DNA from: Antiquaquibacter metalliresistens
Lineage (GTDB): Bacteria; Actinomycetota; Actinomycetes; Actinomycetales; Microbacteriaceae
DNA: 64,000 nt
Assembly (NCBI RefSeq): GCF_029211225.1
Contig: NZ_JARGEM010000003.1
Coordinates: 186,001-250,000 of the forward strand
Direction: 5' to 3'
Shown here: one piece after another, positions 1 through 8,303 of the stretch
Position numbering within the stretch: the stretch's first letter is position 1
Layout: the number at the start of each line of letters is the position of its first letter
Position numbers and translations under genes: made by a program
Notes under the pieces: generated by a model
What the model saw: only the letters and a program-made list of their open reading frames with translations
The model's database searches: none
Told to the model about the DNA's origin: nothing

Positions 1-251
1 GCGAGATCGACCTCGTCGCGCGGGACGGGGTCGAGGTGGTGTTCGTGGAGGTGAAGACGCGCGCGGGACTCGGGTACGGGCATCCGCTCGAGTCGATCAC
101 GACGGTGAAGCTCGCGCGGTTGCGGCGACTCGCGGCGGCGTGGTGCGAGGCGCACCCGGGGCGGCACGAGCGCATCCGCATCGACGCGATCGCGGTGATC
201 GCGCCAGCGGGCGGCGTCGTGCAGATCGAGCACCTGGAGCGGGTGTTCTGA
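1..251 (+). CDS. YraN/UPF0102 family nuclease-like protein, 5' end missing
   Basis: The window opens inside this gene; the reading frame is open from base 3 to the stop at 249-251. The visible part begins GEIDLVARDG-like (EIDLVARDG), followed by VVFVEVKTR. This is the E-I-D...F-V-E-V-K core of the UPF0102/YraN family, a fold related to Holliday-junction resolvases and PD-(D/E)XK nucleases. The family's cellular role is not well established. It lies 13 bases before the yifB homologue, the usual actinobacterial yraN-yifB-dprA order, so the three are probably one transcript. The N-terminus and start codon lie outside the window. Confidence 0.9.
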   Translation, partial: EIDLVARDGVEVVFVEVKTRAGLGYGHPLESITTVKLARLRRLAAAWCEAHPGRHERIRIDAIAVIAPAGGVVQIEHLERVF

Positions 252-264
252 TGGGCGGCCTCTG

Positions 265-1800
265 ATGGGTATGGGGCGCACCTGGTCGGTGTCGCTGCTC
301 GGGCTGCAGGGTGCGGTTGTGGAGATCGAGGCCGACCTCTCCAGCAACCTGCCCGCGTTCGTGCTGATCGGACTGCCGGATGCCGCGCTCGGCGAGGCGA
401 AGGACCGGGTGCGGTCCGCGGCGACGAACGCCGGTTGCCCGCTGCCGAACCGCAAGATCACGGTGAACCTGTCGCCCGCGGCGCTGCCCAAGCACGGCTC
501 TGGCTTCGACCTGGCGATCGCGCTCGCCGCGCTCGCGGCGGCGGGGGAGGTGCGCGCCGAGTCCATCGAGCGGGTGCTGCACCTGGGGGAGTTGGGGCTC
601 GACGGGCGCTTGCGACCGGTCAACGGCATCCTGCCCGCCGTGCTCGCCGCGTCGCGCGCGGGCTTCGAGACGGTGATGGTGCCGGCCGGCAACGCGGACG
701 AGGCCGCGCTCGTGCCCGGCATCCGGGTCGTGCCGGTCGCCTGCCTGCGTGATGCTGCGATCTGGCACGGGGGCGAGTTCGAGCCGGTGCCGGTCGAACC
801 GATTCTGCGCGCTCTGCCGGATGCTCCCGCCGACGACACCGGTGACCTGGCCGATGTCATCGGCAATCCGGATGCCGTCGACGCGATGCTCGTCGCGGCG
901 GCGGGCGGACACCACGTGCTGCTGCTCGGGCCGCCGGGAGCTGGCAAGACCATGCTCGCCTCCCGCCTGCCGGGGCTGCTGCCCGATCTCGACCCGCGCG
1001 CGGCGCTCGAGGTGAGCTCGGTGCGGTCCCTCGCCGGCCTGCCGGTCGGGGGCACGCTCGCCGCCCGCCCGCCGTTCGAGGCCCCGCACCACACCGCCTC
1101 CGCGGCCGCGCTCGTCGGCGGGGGGAGCGCGACGATCCGTCCGGGCGCGGCGGCGCGGGCCTCCGACGGGGTGCTGTTCCTCGACGAGGCCCCCGAGTTC
1201 GCCGCGGTCGCCCTGGACGCGCTGCGGCAACCGCTCGAGTCCGGCGTGATCAGCATCCATCGCGCGAACGCGGTCGCGCACTTCCCGGGCCGGTTCCAGC
1301 TCGTGCTCGCCGCGAACCCGTGCCCGTGCGGGCAGTACGGGGCGCGCGACTCCGAGTGCACATGTCCGCCGAACGCACGCAGGCGCTACCTCGGCAAGCT
1401 CTCCGGTCCGCTGCTGGACCGCATCGACATCCAATTGCGGGTGCACCGCATCACCGCCGCGCAGCTTCGGCTCGCAGCCCAGGGCGGCGGGATGACGACG
1501 GCCGAGGCCCGAGACCGCGTCGCGACCGCGCGCGCCGCCTCGGCCACGCGCCTGGCGGACACCCCGTGGCGCTTGAACTCGCAGGTGCCCGGCACCTGGC
1601 TGCGCGGGCCGGCCGCGCGGCTCCCCGCCGGCGCCACCGCCGCACTCGATCGCGCGCTCGAGCGCGGCGGCATCACCATGCGCGGATACGACCGCGTACT
1701 GCGCCTCGCGTGGACGCTCGCCGACCTCGCCGGCGACCCGCGACCGGATGCCGCCCACGTCGGGCGCGCGCTGTACCTGAGGAGGGCGATGTCCACATGA
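265..1800 (+). CDS. YifB/ComM family Mg-chelatase-like AAA+ ATPase
   Basis: A 511-residue protein of normal length for the YifB/ComM family. The N-terminal part has the Lon-protease-like domain (ALGEAKDRVRSA, LPKHGSGFDLAIALA). The central AAA+ module has a Walker A motif GPPGAGKTM near residue 222 and Walker B LFLDEAPEF near 308. The typical NPCPCGQYG segment follows, then a C-terminal Mg-chelatase domain. In competent bacteria ComM is a branch-migration helicase that helps integrate transforming DNA; that role is inferred here by family and by the following dprA. Methionines at 265 and 271 are both possible starts. The stop overlaps the dprA start as ATGA. Confidence 0.93.
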   Translation: MGMGRTWSVSLLGLQGAVVEIEADLSSNLPAFVLIGLPDAALGEAKDRVRSAATNAGCPLPNRKITVNLSPAALPKHGSGFDLAIALAALAAAGEVRAESIERVLHLGELGLDGRLRPVNGILPAVLAASRAGFETVMVPAGNADEAALVPGIRVVPVACLRDAAIWHGGEFEPVPVEPILRALPDAPADDTGDLADVIGNPDAVDAMLVAAAGGHHVLLLGPPGAGKTMLASRLPGLLPDLDPRAALEVSSVRSLAGLPVGGTLAARPPFEAPHHTASAAALVGGGSATIRPGAAARASDGVLFLDEAPEFAAVALDALRQPLESGVISIHRANAVAHFPGRFQLVLAANPCPCGQYGARDSECTCPPNARRRYLGKLSGPLLDRIDIQLRVHRITAAQLRLAAQGGGMTTAEARDRVATARAASATRLADTPWRLNSQVPGTWLRGPAARLPAGATAALDRALERGGITMRGYDRVLRLAWTLADLAGDPRPDAAHVGRALYLRRAMST

Positions 1801-2996
1801 GCATGTTCGGACTGAAGGAGGCCGAGGTCGCCGAGTTGGTGCGGGCGATCACGGCGCGAGACCTCGACCGGGATGCCATCGAGGAGCGATTCGCGCGCGC
1901 GACCTGGACCGCCATCGCGGAGCCGGGCGACCGGGTCGCGGGGCGGCTCATCGCCGTGCTCGGAGCGCCGCGAGCGCTCGCCGCGGTGGTGGAGCGCTGG
2001 AGCCCGGCCGAACTCGCCGCGGCGGTGAACGGGCTGCCCGAGACCGAGCTCGACCAGGCGCAGCAGCGCTGGCAGCCCCGGCTGAACTCCAGCAATGCCC
2101 TGCTCGCCCTGCGACAGGCCGCACGCTTCGGCACGCGTCTGCGGGTGCCGGGCGACGCACTCTGGCCGGATGCCATGGACGACCTCGGGGATCACGCCCC
2201 GCTCGCGCTCTGGACGCGCGGCACCGACGCGGCGCTCGAGGCGATCCCGCGTTCGATGGCCCTGGTCGGCGCGCGGGCGGCCACAGGTTACGGCGAGCAC
2301 ATCACGATGGAGGCCTCCGCCGGGCTCGTCGACCGAGGCTACGCGATCGTCTCCGGCGCCGCCTACGGCATCGACGGCATGGCGCACCGCGCCGCACTCG
2401 CCAGCCACGGCCAGACCGTCGCCTTCCTCGCCGGCGGCGTCGACCGCTTCTACCCGACCGGGCACGAGGCGCTGCTGACGCGCATCGTCGAGCACGGGGT
2501 GGTGGTCTCCGAGCTTCCCCCGGGCTCGGCGCCGACCAAGTGGCGTTTCCTGCAGCGCAATCGGCTCATCGCCGCCGCGGGGCGGGCGACCATCGTGCTC
2601 GAGGCGGGCTGGCGGTCGGGGTCGATCAACACCGCCGGGCACGCCAACGACCTCTCGCGTCCGGTCGGCGCGGTGCCGGGCCCGGTGACGAGCGCGGCGT
2701 CCGCGGGATGCCACCGCCTGATCCGCGAGCACGGTGCGACCCTCGTCACCACCCCCGAGGAGATGGCCGAGCTTGCGCCTCTGCAACCGGCGGCGCCGCA
2801 CGCAGCGGGTGCGGCATCCGACCCCGACGGCACCCGCGTGCTCGACGCGCTCAGCACGCGCTCGCCGAGACAGCCGCGCGATATCGCCGCGCGAGCCGGG
2901 CTCTCCGTCGCCGACGTGGAGGCCGTGCTCGGCCGGCTCGACCTCGACGGCATCGTGCACGAGGCCGAGCGCGGCTGGCTGCGTCGGGCCCGCTAG
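1797..2996 (+). CDS. dprA: DNA-processing protein DprA
   Basis: A 399-residue DprA/Smf protein that loads RecA on incoming single-stranded DNA during transformation. The start is the ATG overlapping the yifB stop (ATGA), which gives tight translational coupling; a second methionine lies two codons later. Residues 1-100 form a helical N-terminal domain. The Rossmann-like DprA domain follows with GARAATGYGE, GGVDRFYPTGHE, FLQRNRLIAA and GSINTAGHAND, which contact DNA in known DprA structures. A C-terminal winged-helix-like segment (RVLDALSTRSPRQPRDIAA) closes the protein. The stop codon overlaps the stop of the convergent M3 peptidase gene by two bases. Confidence 0.95.
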   Translation: MSMFGLKEAEVAELVRAITARDLDRDAIEERFARATWTAIAEPGDRVAGRLIAVLGAPRALAAVVERWSPAELAAAVNGLPETELDQAQQRWQPRLNSSNALLALRQAARFGTRLRVPGDALWPDAMDDLGDHAPLALWTRGTDAALEAIPRSMALVGARAATGYGEHITMEASAGLVDRGYAIVSGAAYGIDGMAHRAALASHGQTVAFLAGGVDRFYPTGHEALLTRIVEHGVVVSELPPGSAPTKWRFLQRNRLIAAAGRATIVLEAGWRSGSINTAGHANDLSRPVGAVPGPVTSAASAGCHRLIREHGATLVTTPEEMAELAPLQPAAPHAAGAASDPDGTRVLDALSTRSPRQPRDIAARAGLSVADVEAVLGRLDLDGIVHEAERGWLRRAR

Positions 2997-5032
2997 TTCA
3001 GCCCGCGCCGGTCCAGCAGGGGCTGGATGTCGGCGTCGCGTCCCCGGAAGTCGCGGAACGCCTCGAGCGGGTCCTTCGAACCGCCAACGCCGAGCAGGCG
3101 CTGCCGGAATCGGTCGCCGTTCTCGCGCGTCAGCCCGCCGTTGGCCTTGAACCACTCCACGGTGTCCGCGTCGAGCACCTCGCTCCAGATGTACGAGTAG
3201 TAGCCGGCGTCGTACGCCGACGTCGCGAACACGTGCTGGAAGTAGGTGCTCGAATACCGGGTGGGCACGGCCGGGTTGTCGAGCCCGGCCGCCTTCAGCG
3301 CCGCGGCCTCGAACTCCGCGACCGTGCCGACAGTGGCATCCGACTCGAAGGCGCCGGCGGGCAGGGTGTGCCAGGCCTGGTCGAGCAGCGCCGCGGCGAG
3401 GTACTCCGAAGTCTGGAATCCCTCGTTGAACGCCGACGACGCCTGGATCTTCTCCACGAACTCCTTGGGCATCGCCTCACCGGTCACGTAGTGCACGGCG
3501 TAGTTCTCCAGCACCTCGGGCCAGAGCATCCACATCTCGTTCACCTGACTCGGGAACTCCACGAAGTCGCGGTACGTGTTGGTGCCCGCGAACTTCGGGT
3601 ACGTCACCCGAGCGAACAGGCCATGCAGGGCGTGCCCGAACTCGTGGAAGAACGTGTTCACCTCGTCGTAGGTCAAGAGCGTCGGCTCGCCCGCGGCGGG
3701 CTTCGGCACGTTCAGGTTGTTCGTGACCACCACCGGGTGATCGAGCAGTGCCGACTGCGAGATGAGCGAGTTCATCCACGCGCCGCCGCGCTTGGAGTCG
3801 CGGGTGTACAGGTCGAGCGTGTACAGGCCCACCGGGGAGCCGTCCTCGTTCTTCACCTCGAACACGCGCACGTCGGGGTGGTAGGCGGGGATGTCCGGCC
3901 GCTCCGTGAACGTGACGCCGTAGAGCTTCGTGGCGGCGAAGAACACGCCGTCCTGCAGCACGCGCTCGGCCTCGAAGTAGGGCCGCATCGCGTTCTCGTC
4001 CACGTCGTACTTGGCCTGGCGCACCTTCTCGGTGAAGAACGCCCAGTCCCAGGCCTCGATCGGCTCGCCGGCCTGCGCCTGCAGATCCGCCTGCTCCTCG
4101 CGCGCGTTGCGGGCGGCGGGCACGGCGAGCCGGTTCAGCATCGCTGCGACGTTCGCGGGGGTCTTCGCCGTCTCATCCGCGATCACCCAGTGCGCGTGCG
4201 ACTCGAACCCGAGCAGCCGCGCGCGCTCGGCACGCAGCCTGGCGATCTGCAGCACGAGCTCGCTGTTGTCCCACTGGTTGCCGCGGTTGCCGCGCGCACG
4301 GGAGGCGGCCATGATCCGCTCGCGCACCTGCGGCTTCACCAGTGAGGCGAGCCACGGATGCCCGGTCGGCAGCACGAGCGTGACGAGGTACTTGCCATCC
4401 AGCCCCCGCTCCTTGGCGGCCTCGGCGGCGGCGGAGATCTCGCCGGGCTCCAACCCCTCCAGGTCGGCGACGTCGTCGATCACCACGGCGAGGTCGTTGG
4501 TGTCGGCGAGCAGGTTCTTCTCGAAGCGCGTGGTGAGGGTCGACAGCCGCTGGTTGTAGTCCTTCAGCTGCTCCTTCTCGTCGTCGTCGAGCCCGGCACC
4601 GGCGATCGTGTACTCCATGTAGTAGCGCTCCACCAGGTAGCGCGACTCCGGGTCGAGGCCCAGGTCGTCGAGCTGGTCGTAGAGCGTCTTGATGCGCCAA
4701 TACAGCTGCGAGTCGAGGCTGATCGCGTCCGAGTGGGCGGCGAGCTTCGGCGCGATGCGCTCCTCCAGCTCGCTCGTGACGTCGTTGCTGTCGGCGGAGA
4801 CCTTGTTGAAGAACACCGTCGCGACCCGCATGAGCAACTGGCCGGAACGCTCGAGGGGGATCATCGTGTTCTCGAAGGTCGGCATGTCGCGTCGCCGGGT
4901 GATGTTGGCGATCTCGGCGAGTTGGTCGGCCATGCCCTGCTCGAAGGCGGGCTCGTAGTGCTCGTCCCGGATCTCGGCGAACGGCGGCATGCCGTAGGGG
5001 AGCGTGCTCGGGGCGTCGAACGGTGTCTGCAT
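2993..5032 (-). CDS. M3 family metallopeptidase (oligopeptidase / dipeptidyl carboxypeptidase type)
   Basis: A 679-residue zinc peptidase of the thimet-oligopeptidase (M3) family, close in length to E. coli Dcp and OpdA. The zinc-binding motif HEFGHALHGLF lies near residue 460, with the downstream glutamate expected in the NEMWMLWPEV/FVEFPSQVNE region. No signal peptide is visible, so it probably cleaves short peptides in the cytosol. It is transcribed divergently from the methyltransferase gene, with only 22 bases between the two starts, so promoters overlap and one or both mRNAs may be leaderless. Whether it is a Dcp- or OpdA-type enzyme cannot be told by eye. Confidence 0.93.
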   Translation of the reverse strand: MQTPFDAPSTLPYGMPPFAEIRDEHYEPAFEQGMADQLAEIANITRRRDMPTFENTMIPLERSGQLLMRVATVFFNKVSADSNDVTSELEERIAPKLAAHSDAISLDSQLYWRIKTLYDQLDDLGLDPESRYLVERYYMEYTIAGAGLDDDEKEQLKDYNQRLSTLTTRFEKNLLADTNDLAVVIDDVADLEGLEPGEISAAAEAAKERGLDGKYLVTLVLPTGHPWLASLVKPQVRERIMAASRARGNRGNQWDNSELVLQIARLRAERARLLGFESHAHWVIADETAKTPANVAAMLNRLAVPAARNAREEQADLQAQAGEPIEAWDWAFFTEKVRQAKYDVDENAMRPYFEAERVLQDGVFFAATKLYGVTFTERPDIPAYHPDVRVFEVKNEDGSPVGLYTLDLYTRDSKRGGAWMNSLISQSALLDHPVVVTNNLNVPKPAAGEPTLLTYDEVNTFFHEFGHALHGLFARVTYPKFAGTNTYRDFVEFPSQVNEMWMLWPEVLENYAVHYVTGEAMPKEFVEKIQASSAFNEGFQTSEYLAAALLDQAWHTLPAGAFESDATVGTVAEFEAAALKAAGLDNPAVPTRYSSTYFQHVFATSAYDAGYYSYIWSEVLDADTVEWFKANGGLTRENGDRFRQRLLGVGGSKDPLEAFRDFRGRDADIQPLLDRRGLN

Positions 5033-5054
5033 CCCCCAACCCTAAGCTCAAGGC

Positions 5055-5855
5055 ATGGCACGAACAGGCGAGCACTACACCCACGGCCACCACGAGAGCG
5101 TGCTGCGGTCGCACACCTGGCGCACCATCGCGAACTCCGCCGCCTACCTCGAACCGCACCTCGCGCCGGGGCTCAGCCTGCTCGATGTCGGGTGTGGTCC
5201 GGGCACGATCACGGTCGAGTTCGCCGACCGCCTCGCTCCGGCGCGCGTCGTGGGGCTGGATGCCTCCCCCGAGGTGATCGCCAAGGCCTCCGCCGACTTC
5301 GACCGCCCCAACCTCGCCTTCGTCACCGGCGACGCCTACGCGCTGCCCTTCGAGGACGGCAGCTTCGACATCACCCACGCCCACCAGACCCTCCAGCACG
5401 TCGCCGACCCGGTCGCCGTGCTGCGCGAGCTGCGCCGGGTGACCAAGCCCGGCGGCATCGTCGCGGCGCGCGACGTGGACTACGCGGGCACGATCTGGTT
5501 TCCGCTGCTGCCGGGCCTCGACGAGTGGCTCGACCTCTATGAGCGCGTGCACCGCAGCAACGGCGGCGAGCCGGACGCCGGTCGGCGGTTGAAGGCCTGG
5601 GCGCGCGAGGCGGGCTTCGTCGAGGTCGCGGCCACGGCATCCATCTGGAACTTCTCCGACCCCGACGACCGGCAGTGGTGGGGCGGCATGTGGGAGGCGC
5701 GGGTGCTGAAGTCGGCATTCGCGGGGGATGCGACATCCAAGGGCCTGGCGACCCCCGAGCACCTCGAGCGCATCAGCACCGCCTGGCGCGTCTGGGCCGA
5801 CGACGCGGACGGCTGGCTCGCGATGCCGCACGGGGAGATCATCGCCCGGGCCTGA
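5055..5855 (+). CDS. class I SAM-dependent methyltransferase
   Basis: A 266-residue protein with the SAM-binding motif I LLDVGCGPGTITVEF near residues 39-53. An acidic motif II (VVGLDASPEVI) and the ALPFEDGSFDITHAHQTLQH segment are typical of UbiE/MenG-like Methyltransf_11 enzymes. The substrate cannot be inferred. It is a single gene: upstream is the divergent M3 peptidase, and downstream lies the operator region of the ArsR-like regulator. The regulator's TTGCAAAG array starts only a few bases after this gene's stop. Confidence 0.88.
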   Translation: MARTGEHYTHGHHESVLRSHTWRTIANSAAYLEPHLAPGLSLLDVGCGPGTITVEFADRLAPARVVGLDASPEVIAKASADFDRPNLAFVTGDAYALPFEDGSFDITHAHQTLQHVADPVAVLRELRRVTKPGGIVAARDVDYAGTIWFPLLPGLDEWLDLYERVHRSNGGEPDAGRRLKAWAREAGFVEVAATASIWNFSDPDDRQWWGGMWEARVLKSAFAGDATSKGLATPEHLERISTAWRVWADDADGWLAMPHGEIIARA

Positions 5856-5863
5856 TCGCCGGG

Positions 5864-5925
5864 GTGCAAAGAACCGCTTGCAAAGGAACTCTTGCAAAGA
5901 ACACTTTGCAATGCTACCTTTGCAC
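5864..5925 (+). promoter_or_regulatory. Array of five TTGCAAAG-type sites before the ArsR-like gene
   Basis: Five copies of an 8-mer lie within 62 bases: GTGCAAAG at 5864, TTGCAAAG at 5879 and 5892, then the reverse complement CTTTGCAA at 5904 and CTTTGCAC at 5918. Spacings are 12-15 bases. The central pair forms an inverted repeat, and the outer copies extend the symmetry. The array ends three bases before the regulator's ATG at 5928, so a bound repressor would block transcription. Autoregulation is inferred, not shown. Confidence 0.7.
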
Positions 5926-5927
5926 GC

Positions 5928-6743
5928 ATGGAAGCGAGCACCGCGGGAACGAGCACCGCCCAGGAGGGCGCCGCCGAAGCGAGCAGCTCCGAAGCGAGCA
6001 ACCCCGAGCTGAGCAGCGCTGAGCTGAGCAACCCCGAGCCGAGCAGCGCTGAGCCGAGCAGCGTCGAGCCGAGCAGCGCCGAGCCGAGCAACCCTGAGCC
6101 GAGCGCCGCCGAGACGCGCAGTGCCGACGAGACGACCGCCGAAGCGACGCACCCGGCAGGGCTCGTGCAGCGCACCCTCGACATGGAGGGTCTCAAGGCG
6201 CTGGCGCATCCACTGCGGGTGCGGATCTTCGACACGCTCTCCACGTACGGCCAGTTCACCGCGAGCGGACTCGCCGAGCGTCTCGACGAGTCCAGCGGCG
6301 CGACGAGCTACCACCTGCGCCAGCTGGAGAAGCACGGCTTCGTGCGCGAAGTGCCGGGCAAGGGAACGGCGCGAGAGCGCTGGTGGGAGCGGGTGCCCGG
6401 CGGCATCGCCCTGTCACCCGACGATGTCGAGCGCAGCGATGCCGCGAAAGCGGCCTCCCGGGTGATCCTCGCCGAGTGGGAGCGGACGCGTTCGCGGCTG
6501 CTCAACGACTTCCTCGAGCACGGGGAGGCCGAGCTCAGCGAGGACTGGCTGCGAGCCTCCGACATCTCCACGATCAACCTGCGCGTCACCCGCGAGCAGT
6601 TCAAGGAGATCACCGAGGCGTGGATGGAGTTCATCAACCCCTTCGTGGTGCGCTACCGCGGCCAGAACCCGCCGGGTTCACGGCCGGTGCAGGTGCAGTT
6701 CAACGCCTTCCCGGTGCTCGACGGAGAGGAGACTCCGGCATGA
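5928..6743 (+). CDS. ArsR-type winged-helix transcriptional regulator with repetitive N-terminus
   Basis: A 271-residue regulator. Residues 1-80 are a Ser/Glu/Pro-rich disordered tail made of pentapeptide repeats. A winged helix-turn-helix follows (LKALAHPLRVRIFDTL, TASGLAERLDESSGATSYHLRQLEKHGFV), typical of ArsR-like repressors used with MFS exporters. The C-terminal half resembles a ligand or dimer region of unknown ligand. The start was set at ATG 5928, after the operator array; a TTG at 5892 would place the start inside the operators. The stop overlaps a possible ATG of the next small gene. Confidence 0.85.
   Translation: MEASTAGTSTAQEGAAEASSSEASNPELSSAELSNPEPSSAEPSSVEPSSAEPSNPEPSAAETRSADETTAEATHPAGLVQRTLDMEGLKALAHPLRVRIFDTLSTYGQFTASGLAERLDESSGATSYHLRQLEKHGFVREVPGKGTARERWWERVPGGIALSPDDVERSDAAKAASRVILAEWERTRSRLLNDFLEHGEAELSEDWLRASDISTINLRVTREQFKEITEAWMEFINPFVVRYRGQNPPGSRPVQVQFNAFPVLDGEETPA
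5976..6110 (+). repeat. Nine tandem copies of a 15-bp unit inside the regulator gene
   Basis: Nine back-to-back 15-base units run without a gap, with forms such as GAGCCGAGCAGCGCT. They encode pentapeptides of the pattern E-(A/L/P)-S-(S/N)-X: EASSS, EASNP, ELSSA, ELSNP, EPSSA, EPSSV, EPSSA, EPSNP, EPSAA. Because the unit is a multiple of three, copy-number change would alter only the length of the disordered tail. Confidence 0.9.
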
Positions 6744-6829
6744 TCGCCCTCGCGCAGAGACCGCCCGAAACGAGCCAAGGGGTGTCGGTGGCCGAGGCTA
6801 CCGTGGGGACCAGAAACGAGGTGAAATCC

Positions 6830-7048
6830 ATGAGCGTCACAACGATCGACCGGCGGTACGACCGCCGCGCACGGCCCAGCGGCCTCGACCGAATCGTCAT
6901 GCGACTGAGCCTGGCGACACTGCTCTGGGCGCGTCGCCACGCCGACCGCACCGCGCTCTCGCACGACGAGCAGGCGCGTCGACGCCGGGTGCAGCTCGAG
7001 ATCGAGCGTCGCGATCACGCGATGCTGCCGCTGATCAGGGTGTTTTGA
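6830..7048 (+). CDS. Small basic protein of unknown function
   Basis: A 72-residue Arg-rich protein (MSVTTIDRRYDRRARP...RRHADRTALSHDEQARRRR). The start at 6830 is preferred because a ribosome site (GAGGTGAAATCC) sits just before it and a TACCGT -10-like hexamer lies about 30 bases upstream. An in-frame ATG at 6740 overlaps the regulator's stop and would give 102 residues. Similar short basic proteins are common in Microbacteriaceae, but no function is recognised. No membrane segment or signal peptide is seen. Confidence 0.6.
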   Translation: MSVTTIDRRYDRRARPSGLDRIVMRLSLATLLWARRHADRTALSHDEQARRRRVQLEIERRDHAMLPLIRVF

Positions 7049-7063
7049 GCACCCCACACGACC

Positions 7064-7145
7064 CCAGCCCCGGCGACTCGCGTCCCGAGCACTCGGCGTC
7101 CTAGCGCCACCTCCTGTGCACCGACCTCGCGAGTGCCGGGGCTGG
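7064..7145. repeat. Large inverted repeat between convergent genes, possible bidirectional terminator
   Basis: An arm CCAGCCCCGGCGACTCGCG (7064-7082) pairs with CGCGAGTGCCGGGGCTGG (7128-7145) with one bulged base, leaving a 45-base loop. It fills the gap between a plus-strand gene ending at 7048 and a minus-strand gene ending at 7148. There is no clear T-run on either side, so termination is only a guess. Confidence 0.6.
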
Positions 7146-7147
7146 TG

Positions 7148-7369
7148 CTATTCGGGGGTGGAGACGGCGACCACGCCGTCGTGGCCCAGGCGCACGACGG
7201 TGCCGTCATCGAGCTCCGCGACCGGCCGTCCCTCGAGCCAGGTGAGCGTCCACCGCCAGCCATCGCGCTCGCCGACCTCGGTCTCGACGGCGCGGATCGC
7301 GGCCACCACGGATTCGGGCAGGGCGGTCGGCGGCTCGCCGCCGAGGTTCCAGCGCGTACCGAGTTGCAT
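7148..7369 (-). CDS. Small hypothetical protein
   Basis: A 73-residue protein (MQLGTRWNLGGEPP...DDGTVVRLGHDGVVAVSTPE). Its ATG overlaps the stop of the GNAT acetyltransferase gene (ATGA), so translation is coupled, and it is the last gene of the valS operon. The WTLTWLEGRPVAELDDGTVVRL stretch looks like a short beta-rich domain. No known family was recognised. Confidence 0.72.
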   Translation of the reverse strand: MQLGTRWNLGGEPPTALPESVVAAIRAVETEVGERDGWRWTLTWLEGRPVAELDDGTVVRLGHDGVVAVSTPE

Positions 7370-7815
7370 CAGGGCTCCAGTCTCTTTTCGTAGGTGACCC
7401 ATGTCGTTCTTGTGGCCAGCCGGTCGTAGATGCGCTGGGCGCGCACGTTGTCCGCAGCGGTGATCCAGCGCAGGGTGCCGGCGTGATCGGTGTCGCGGGC
7501 GAGTGCGGCGAGGTGTTCGATCAGCGCGGTCGCTATGCCGCCGCCGCGGGCATCCGGGTCGACATAGAGGTCTTCCAGGTACCAGTCGCGACCGCCCGTG
7601 AAGGTGTCGAAGTGTGCACGGTGGTGGGCGAAGCCGACCACGACGCCGTCGCGCTCGGTGACGAGGGCGTGGATGCCGGAACTCTCGTCGTGCAGCAGTT
7701 TCCACACCCGGTCGAGCACGGCGTCGTCGAACTCGGTCTCGTAGAACACGCCGTAGGCGTGGAAGAGGCGCCGCCATGCCTCGCTATCGCGGGTCTCGAT
7801 CGGGCGAATCGTCAT
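7369..7815 (-). CDS. GNAT family N-acetyltransferase
   Basis: A 148-residue acetyltransferase. The acetyl-CoA-binding motif A is visible as LYVDPDARGGGIATALI (near residues 80-96), after the FAHHRAHFDTFTGG and WYLEDL strands. The start ATG at 7815 follows a strong ribosome site (CCGGAGGAACG) and overlaps the lipoprotein gene's stop as ATGA. The substrate is unknown; the spermidine/RimI-like size is not enough to choose. It is the third gene of an operon with valS, a lipoprotein and a small protein, all joined by 4-base overlaps. Confidence 0.88.
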   Translation of the reverse strand: MTIRPIETRDSEAWRRLFHAYGVFYETEFDDAVLDRVWKLLHDESSGIHALVTERDGVVVGFAHHRAHFDTFTGGRDWYLEDLYVDPDARGGGIATALIEHLAALARDTDHAGTLRWITAADNVRAQRIYDRLATRTTWVTYEKRLEP

Positions 7816-8303
7816 CGTTCCTCCGGAACCATCTTCGCAACCAGGATGCGCTCGAACCCGGTCGACTCCAGCGCCGCGCGCGCGGCATCGGTCGGGAACC
7901 CGCAGCGGTCCTTGGGCGCATAGACCGGGGTCGTGCCGTCGGTGCGGGCGACCCAGAGGATCAGCGGGTCCTCTTCCTGCAGCGTGCACACGCCCGCTCC
8001 GTGCGCGGCGTTCGGCGCGGCGTAGGCGGCGAGCACGGCATCCCAGTCGACGGCACGGTCGACCCAGTGCTCGAGCTTGACCACCCCGTGATCATCGGGC
8101 GGCAGCAGCTGCGCCGTGCAGCGGTAGACCGCCACGATGTCGCTCGTGTCGCCGTCGAAGTGCTCGGCGGGCTCGTCCGGGCAGGTGCGCGTGACGTGGG
8201 GATGCTGCAACCGCTCGAGCGGGTACACCTCCTCATACCCGGGGCTCGCGCATCCCGCCAACGCCACCACGGCGATGGCCAGGAGCGCGAGCCGCGCGCT
8301 CAC
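7812..8303 (-). CDS. Putative lipoprotein of unknown function
   Basis: A 163-residue exported protein. A GTG start overlaps the valS stop (GTGA). The N-terminus (SARLALLAIAVVALAGC) is a lipoprotein signal with lipobox LAGC, so the mature protein should begin at Cys 18 and be membrane-anchored outside the cell. The rest has conserved-looking Cys residues (HVTRTCPDEP, VAVYRCTAQ, GVCTLQEE, DRCGFPT), which suggest two disulfides. Septum-formation-like and other actinobacterial lipoproteins have similar layouts, but no family can be named safely. It is in the valS operon. Confidence 0.8.
   Translation of the reverse strand: MSARLALLAIAVVALAGCASPGYEEVYPLERLQHPHVTRTCPDEPAEHFDGDTSDIVAVYRCTAQLLPPDDHGVVKLEHWVDRAVDWDAVLAAYAAPNAAHGAGVCTLQEEDPLILWVARTDGTTPVYAPKDRCGFPTDAARAALESTGFERILVAKMVPEER

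Noticed and set aside
97-1758. Long open frame on the minus strand over yifB
   Set aside because: It is antisense to a clear YifB protein, and its translation is Arg-rich without any known domain, a common shadow in high-GC DNA.
5892-5927. TTG start for the ArsR-like regulator
   Set aside because: It lies within the TTGCAAAG operator array; ATG 5928 after the array is more sensible.
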